This document shows positions 16,234 to 20,324 of a stretch of 20,324 bases of DNA, one piece after another. The position numbers and the translations under genes are program-made. The notes under the pieces are model-generated. The model ran no database searches. It worked only from the letters and a program-made list of their open reading frames with translations, and was not told where the DNA came from. Each line of letters starts with the position of its first letter. Within the stretch, counting starts at the first letter, position 1. Origin of the DNA: Actinomycetota bacterium (GTDB taxonomy: Bacteria > Actinomycetota > Thermoleophilia > Solirubrobacterales > Solirubrobacteraceae); assembly GCA_005788585.1 (NCBI GenBank), contig SYBY01000429.1:1-20324 (forward strand). Direction: 5' to 3'.

Positions 16234-17666
16234 GCGTTGCCGCCGACGCCTTCGCCCGAGCGCTCGACACGCGGGCGTCACAGCCGCAGGTGCCGGCCGG
16301 CCGGCCGCCGGCCTTCGACGTGTTCGGTGCGGCGCCGGCGACCAGCCGGGCCGGTGCGCGGCCGGCGGACCTGCCGGGCACCGGGCGGATCGCGGCACTC
16401 ACCGCGGCCCTGCGCGCTGGGACGACCACGAGCGAGCGGCTCGTGCGCGAGGCCCTGGAGCTGATCGCCGCCGAGACCGACGAGCTGACCGCGTTCGTGG
16501 AGGTCCATGCCGCCGAGGCGCTCGCCGTGGCAGCCGAGCGCGACACGCAGCTCGCGACCGGCACGGTGCTCGGCCCGCTGCACGGCCTGCCGATCTCGGT
16601 GAAGGACGTCATCGACGTCGGCGGCATGACGACGCGCTGCGGCTCGGACGCCTACGAGGAGCACCCCGGCCAGGACGCGGCGGCGGTCGCGCTGCTGCGC
16701 GCCGCCGGCGCGATCGTCCTGGGCAAGACCGCGACGCACGAGTTCGCGCTCGGCGTGACGAGCCCCCAGTCGCGCAACCCGCACGACCGGACCCGCATCC
16801 CGGGCGGCTCGTCGGGCGGGTCCGCGGTGGCCGTGACGACCGGCATGAGCGTCGTCTCGCTGGGTACCGACACACGCGCGTCGATCCGGGTCCCCGCGGC
16901 GCTGTGCGGCATCGTCGGGATGCGGCCGACCTACGGCACCTCGCCGACCGCCGGCATGGTCCCGCTCTCCTGGACCATGGACACGACGGCGCTCCTGGCG
17001 CCCACGGTCGCCGACGTCGCCGTCGCGATGGACGTGATCCGCCCCACCGTGGCCCCGGTCGCCGGCGCCGTCGGTGCGCCCGTCGACACCCTGCGTGTCG
17101 GGGTCCCGCGCGCTGCGTGGGAGGACACCACGCCCATGGTCGCCACAGCCGTCGAGGGCGCGCTCGCCCGGCTTGCGGGCCTCGTCGCCGACGTCGGCGA
17201 GCTGTACCGGCCCGACGCCGCGGACTTCGCCGCGGGCAACGCGCTCGGCCTCATCGTCTCGCGATCCGAGGCCGCGGCCTTCCACCGTGCTGCGGGCCTC
17301 GACCGGTCCCTGTACTGGGACGAGGTGCGCGACCAGCTCGACGCCGCCGACCGGGTCCTCGCCGTCGACTACATCGACGCCCAGCGGTCACGCGCCGCGC
17401 TGCACGACGAGATGCGCGGCATCTTCGACCTCGTCGACGTGCTCGCCATGCCGACCACGCCCGTGCAGGCGCCGCTGGCCGAGGACGCCGAGGACTACCT
17501 GACCGTCCTCTCGCGCAACGCGATCCTGTGGAGCTTCGTCGGGTTCCCGGCGATCTCCATCCCCTGCCCGGTCCCCGACGGCGAGCTCCCGGTGGGTCTC
17601 CAGCTCGTGGCCGCGCCCGGCGGGGAGGCGACCCTCATCGCGCTGGCGGCCGCGCTGACCGCGTAG
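16230..17666 (+). CDS. Amidase-signature hydrolase (allophanate/carboxybiuret-type role suspected)
   Basis: A 478-residue amidase-signature enzyme. The Ser-cisSer-Lys triad can be placed by spacing: K125 (PISVKDVIDVGG), S194 (PGGSSGGSA) and S218 (GTDTRASIRVPAALCG). The residues before the nucleophile are R-A where most relatives have G-G, N-G or A-G; these backbone amides form the oxyanion hole. It lacks the extra C-terminal domain of full allophanate hydrolases (~600 residues), and no AtzG-like small partner is present. ATG 16230 overlaps the previous stop (ATGA), with GAGG upstream. Next to a biuret hydrolase-like enzyme the natural guess is that it cleaves allophanate or a related ureide, but amidase specificity cannot be read from sequence. 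Its 3' end overlaps the convergent oxidoreductase gene by 32 bp. Confidence 0.85.
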   Translation: MSVAADAFARALDTRASQPQVPAGRPPAFDVFGAAPATSRAGARPADLPGTGRIAALTAALRAGTTTSERLVREALELIAAETDELTAFVEVHAAEALAVAAERDTQLATGTVLGPLHGLPISVKDVIDVGGMTTRCGSDAYEEHPGQDAAAVALLRAAGAIVLGKTATHEFALGVTSPQSRNPHDRTRIPGGSSGGSAVAVTTGMSVVSLGTDTRASIRVPAALCGIVGMRPTYGTSPTAGMVPLSWTMDTTALLAPTVADVAVAMDVIRPTVAPVAGAVGAPVDTLRVGVPRAAWEDTTPMVATAVEGALARLAGLVADVGELYRPDAADFAAGNALGLIVSRSEAAAFHRAAGLDRSLYWDEVRDQLDAADRVLAVDYIDAQRSRAALHDEMRGIFDLVDVLAMPTTPVQAPLAEDAEDYLTVLSRNAILWSFVGFPAISIPCPVPDGELPVGLQLVAAPGGEATLIALAAALTA

Positions 17667-18663
17667 CCGCGTCGAGCACGGCGAGCGCGCGGACGGCGTC
17701 CATCGGGTCCACCGGCATCGGGCCCTCGCCGCGCAGTGCCGCAGCGACCTGGGCGTAGAAGCGCGGGTAGGCACCGCGTTCGGTCTGGACCGGGCGCGCG
17801 TCGTCGCCGGCGACGAGCAGCCCGGGCGGCCCGGTGCCCCAGTCCGGCCCGGTCGGCGAGCCACCGGCCCGCAGGGTGTCCTCCTGGCCGTCCAGCCCCT
17901 CCTTGACGTACGCGGCACGCTCGCCGAGTACGCGCATCCGCGGCGCGAGGTGCGCGGAGACGGCGCTCATCCAGAGGTGGGAGCGAACCCCGGAGGCGTG
18001 GGTGATCGCGACGAACGCGTCGTCCTCGACCCGGGCGGCGGCGCGGCGCACGTCGAGCTCGCCGTACACGTGGGTGGCGGGACCGAAGAGCAGCAGCGCC
18101 TGGTCGACGAGGTGGCTGCCCAGGTCGAGCAGCACGCCCCCGCCCTCCGCCGGGTCGGCCAGCTCGCGCCACCCAGGCTTGGGCTGCGGGCGCCAGCGCT
18201 CGAAGCGCGACTCGAAGCGGTGCACCGCGCCGAGCTCGCCCGACGCCAGCAGACGCTGCACCGTGAGCAGGTCGCCGTCCCAGCGCCGGTTCTGGAAGAC
18301 CGTGAGCGGTACGCCCGCCGCGTGCGCCTCTGCCACGACGGCGCGCGCCTCATCGGCCGTGGCGGCGAGCGGCTTGTCGACGACGACCGGCAGGCGCGCC
18401 GCGATCGCGTCGCGCGCCAGCGTCACGTGCGCGCGATTGGGCGCCGCGACGACGACGAGATCGAACCGCTCGCGCGCGGCCCACACCTCGTCGGCGGAGC
18501 CGAGCAGCTCGGCGTCGGGATGGGCGGCGCGTGCTTGAGCGCGGCGTGTGTCATCGGACGTCACGACCGCGGTCAGCCGCAGTCCGGGCTCGGCCGCGAT
18601 CAGCGGCGCGTGGAAGACGGCGCCGGCTAGGCCGTAGCCGATAAGAGCCACCCGCGCGGGCAT
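17635..18663 (-). CDS. Gfo/Idh/MocA-family NAD(P)-dependent oxidoreductase
   Basis: A 342-residue two-domain oxidoreductase. The N-terminal Rossmann fold starts at VALIGYGLAGAVFHAPLI; FDLVVVAAPNRAH and VVVDKPLAATADEA (K97, the usual E-K-P lysine as D-K-P) follow. The C-terminal domain has GGGVLLDLGSHLVDQALLLFG with D180 and H184 as the likely catalytic pair. Relatives act on sugars, inositols or their derivatives; the substrate here is unknown. ATG 18663 is the first codon of the Rossmann strand and is preceded by no clear ribosome site. It reads towards the amidase and overlaps it tail to tail by 32 bp, so it is not part of that operon. Divergent from the chemoreceptor gene. Confidence 0.9.
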   Translation of the reverse strand: MPARVALIGYGLAGAVFHAPLIAAEPGLRLTAVVTSDDTRRAQARAAHPDAELLGSADEVWAARERFDLVVVAAPNRAHVTLARDAIAARLPVVVDKPLAATADEARAVVAEAHAAGVPLTVFQNRRWDGDLLTVQRLLASGELGAVHRFESRFERWRPQPKPGWRELADPAEGGGVLLDLGSHLVDQALLLFGPATHVYGELDVRRAAARVEDDAFVAITHASGVRSHLWMSAVSAHLAPRMRVLGERAAYVKEGLDGQEDTLRAGGSPTGPDWGTGPPGLLVAGDDARPVQTERGAYPRFYAQVAAALRGEGPMPVDPMDAVRALAVLDAATRSARPPAR

Positions 18664-18714
18664 GCGCCCAGCGTACGCCCGCAGGCCGTGCGACGTGCCC
18701 GGTCCCGCCGCATC

Positions 18715-18750
18715 CCCGGTCCCGGGGACGGGCGAGTCCCCAGGTCCGGG
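18715..18750. repeat. 15-bp-arm inverted repeat between the oxidoreductase and chemoreceptor genes
   Basis: Arms 18715-18729 and 18736-18750 pair with two mismatches around a 6-nt loop (GGGCGA); each arm carries a GGGGAC/GTCCCC core. It lies in the shared upstream region of two divergent genes, so it is more likely an operator or mRNA leader structure than a terminator. Confidence 0.6.
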
Positions 18751-18816
18751 TAGGCGTCCTGCGCGGGGCCCGCATCCCCCTCAACTACGGGGATGTTGCA
18801 CCGATCACCCCCGGAT

Positions 18817-20324
18817 ATGCGACACACTGACACGCCTTCTCGTCCGCTCACCCTGCGTACCAAACTCGCCGCCGGATTCGGGCTCCTGATCCTGATCGTC
18901 GGGGTCTGCGGCGCGCTCGTCCTGACCACCGTCGGACAGATCCAGGGCACGACCGACGACGTCCGCGACCGCAGCGTCCGGTTCGCCACCCACCTCTCTG
19001 CCGCCGCCGTCGAAGCCAAGGCAACGGCCAACGACGAGCGCGGGTTCCTGATCACCGGAGATGCCGAGTTCCGCGAGGGCATCGCCGAGCGCAACGACTC
19101 GGTCCTCCGCGACCTGAAGGCCGCCCAGGCCGCCGCCCCCAACGCCGCCGTCCGCGCCGACGTCGCCAAGATCGCGACCGAGTACACCGCATGGGCTGAG
19201 GCCATCGACGCCGAGTTCGGCCTGTTCGCGCGTGACCGCGCGGCGGCCGTCGAGCTCGGTCTCGAGACGAACCGCGAGCTGCGCAAGGGCTACGAGGACC
19301 TGATCGACCGGGCCACAGAGGGCGCCGACCGCGCCGTCGCCGCGTCGTTCACATCGCTCAAAAACGACGCCGCGCGCACCCGCACGACCGTCATCGTGAT
19401 GATCATCCTGCTCGTCATCGCCTCGATCGCCGTGGCCCTCGGCCTGCTTCGCGGCGTCCGCGGCTCCCTGCGCCCCGTGCTCCGCCGCGCCCGCGAACTT
19501 CAGGACGAGGCCATCTCCGGGCTCGAGCGGGGACTGACCGCCATGGCCGCCGGCGACCTCACCGTCGAGGTCACCCCGGACGTGGCGCCGCTGGAGCGGC
19601 TGCCGAAGGACGACATCGGCGAGGTCGGCCGCACCGTCAACTCGATTCGCGAGAGCACGCTCGCATCCGTCGCCGCCTACGGGAACTCCCGACTCGCCCT
19701 GAGCGACATGGTCGGCCGGGTCGCCGACTCCGCGTCGTCGCTCTCGTCGTCCTCCCAGCAGATGGCGAGCTCGTCGGAGGAGACGGGTCGGGCGGTCGGG
19801 GAGATCGCCCGTGCGGTCGGCGAGGTCGCCGCCGGCGCCCAGCGTCAGGTCCAGTCGGTCGAGTCGACCCGCACCGTGACCGCCGAGGTCGGCGAGGCCA
19901 CCGAGGCCTCAGCCGTGAGCGCCCGTGACGCTGCGCAGGTCGCTGAACGGGCGCGCGCCCGGGCCGCCGACGGCGCCGGGGCGGTCGCGTCCGCGACCGA
20001 GGCGATGGAGCTGGTGCGGTCCGCGTCGGCGCAGGCCACCGAGGCCATCCGCGACCTCGGGGCCAAGAGCGACCAGATCGGCGGCATCGTTGAGACCATC
20101 ACCACCATCTCCGAGCAGACCAACCTGCTGGCCCTGGCCCCCCGGCGCCGTTCGTCCCGACCCCCCGGCGCCGTTCGTCCCGCTGGTGGCTGGGGTGCCT
20201 TAGAAAAAACGCACCACTCCCGCACGGGAGCTACATTTTTGAAAATTGGACCCATGCCTGTCGACAAAATCGCGTTGCAGACAGCCAGAATGCGAGAGTG
20301 GTGCCAGTTTGTTTCCAAAATTGG
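18817..20324 (+). CDS. Methyl-accepting chemotaxis protein, disrupted in the signalling tip and open at the window edge
   Basis: A transmembrane chemoreceptor. Order: short cytoplasmic start, TM1 (about residues 17-38), an extracytoplasmic helical domain of CHASE3 type (NDERGFLITGDAEFREGI), TM2 (about 190-212, TTVIVMIILLVIASIAVALG), HAMP (to about 290), then the coiled-coil signalling domain with repeated A/S/E heptads. The hairpin tip begins normally as GIVETITTISEQTNLLAL (to base 20136) but the invariant continuation NAAIEAARAGE is missing. Instead the frame reads APRRRSSRPPGAV and runs to the edge without a stop through DNA of about 50% GC. The receptor as written could not signal to CheA/CheW. 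ATG 18817 is used; in-frame ATG 18793 would add 8 residues. The break is more likely an assembly join than a real mutation. Confidence 0.85.
   Translation, partial: MRHTDTPSRPLTLRTKLAAGFGLLILIVGVCGALVLTTVGQIQGTTDDVRDRSVRFATHLSAAAVEAKATANDERGFLITGDAEFREGIAERNDSVLRDLKAAQAAAPNAAVRADVAKIATEYTAWAEAIDAEFGLFARDRAAAVELGLETNRELRKGYEDLIDRATEGADRAVAASFTSLKNDAARTRTTVIVMIILLVIASIAVALGLLRGVRGSLRPVLRRARELQDEAISGLERGLTAMAAGDLTVEVTPDVAPLERLPKDDIGEVGRTVNSIRESTLASVAAYGNSRLALSDMVGRVADSASSLSSSSQQMASSSEETGRAVGEIARAVGEVAAGAQRQVQSVESTRTVTAEVGEATEASAVSARDAAQVAERARARAADGAGAVASATEAMELVRSASAQATEAIRDLGAKSDQIGGIVETITTISEQTNLLALAPRRRSSRPPGAVRPAGGWGALEKTHHSRTGATFLKIGPMPVDKIALQTARMREWCQFVSKI
20138..20182. repeat. Perfect 22-bp direct repeat, one base apart, at the chemoreceptor break
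   Basis: Bases 20138-20159 and 20161-20182 are identical (starting CCCCCCGGCGCCG, ending CGTCCCG) with a single A between. They begin exactly where the chemoreceptor loses family similarity (from 20137). Confidence 0.85.
20191..20324. other. Foreign-looking 134-bp tail of about 50% GC
   Basis: By hand count 67 of 134 bases are G or C, against more than 70% nearby. It has A- and T-runs (AAAAAA at 20204, TTTTT at 20236) absent elsewhere in the window. No recognisable gene. A GTTTCCAAAATTGG end and a GAAAATTGG inside resemble each other. Confidence 0.6.
20217..20240. terminator. Terminator-like hairpin in the tail
   Basis: CTCCCG-CA-CGGGAG (20217-20230) is a perfect 6-bp stem followed by CTACATTTTT on the plus strand, and preceded by AAAAAA, which would be a T-run for minus-strand reading. 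The loop of two bases is short, so the stem would open slightly. Confidence 0.35.

Noticed and set aside
16223..17758. 511-codon plus-strand frame overlapping the amidase
   Set aside because: Arg/Gly/Ala-rich shifted-frame shadow of the amidase, which has clear catalytic motifs in its own frame.
19845..20318. 157-codon minus-strand frame across the chemoreceptor end
   Set aside because: Most of it is antisense to the signalling coiled coil and the rest spans the suspected chimeric junction.
20161..20324. Insertion sequence end or phage attachment site
   Set aside because: The direct repeat and AT-rich tail invite this, but there is no transposase, no terminal inverted repeat and no integrase, and the window stops too soon.

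Overview
The window is very GC-rich (by eye about 70% or more in most genes). It has tightly overlapping genes, many GTG starts, and several starts placed 6-7 nt after a -10-like hexamer, as in leaderless mRNAs. Together with an Rrf2/SufC/SufS/SufU iron-sulfur locus carrying a small Rieske gene, this suggests Actinomycetota, perhaps Thermoleophilia/Solirubrobacterales. The phylum guess rests on style and gene content, not on a search.

Left part (1-8.8 kb): an iron-sulfur assembly (SUF) locus on the minus strand, split in two. One half reads Rrf2 regulator > sufC > sufS > sufU (8808 down to 5896) with stop/start overlaps. The other half reads Rieske protein > sufB (1037 down to 1, cut by the window edge). 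Between them (1.2-5.9 kb) sit four genes for proteins with predicted signal peptides: a beta-lactamase-fold serine hydrolase, an M15-like peptidase, a clan-A-like glycoside hydrolase and a beta-propeller phytase. These look like envelope remodelling and nutrient (phosphate, sugar) scavenging functions. A 21-bp dyad lies between rrf2 and a divergent 67-codon frame.

Middle (8.8-13.1 kb): a small LuxR-type HTH protein, a large ATPase-LuxR (LAL/MalT-like) regulator whose stop codon lies in a 44-bp tandem duplication, a small acidic unknown protein, and a SemiSWEET/PQ-loop-like membrane protein.

Right part (13.5-17.7 kb): a compact four-gene operon with 4-nt overlaps at all three junctions: DUF1116 protein, GntR/FCD regulator, biuret-hydrolase-like cysteine hydrolase and amidase-signature hydrolase. 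A perfect palindrome of GntR type (GCTGTATACAGC) lies about 94 bp upstream. This looks like an inducible pathway that breaks down a ureide or carbamoyl compound to release nitrogen. It is the best candidate here for an incompletely described system. A Gfo/Idh/MocA oxidoreductase converges on it.

At the far right a chemoreceptor gene starts normally but loses homology to its family inside the signalling hairpin tip. There the DNA turns into a 22-bp direct repeat followed by about 50% GC sequence. The first ~80 bases of the window, inside sufB, are also about 50% GC with foreign codon use. Both edges therefore look chimeric, most simply from assembly. I saw no rRNA, tRNA, CRISPR array, transposase or phage gene.
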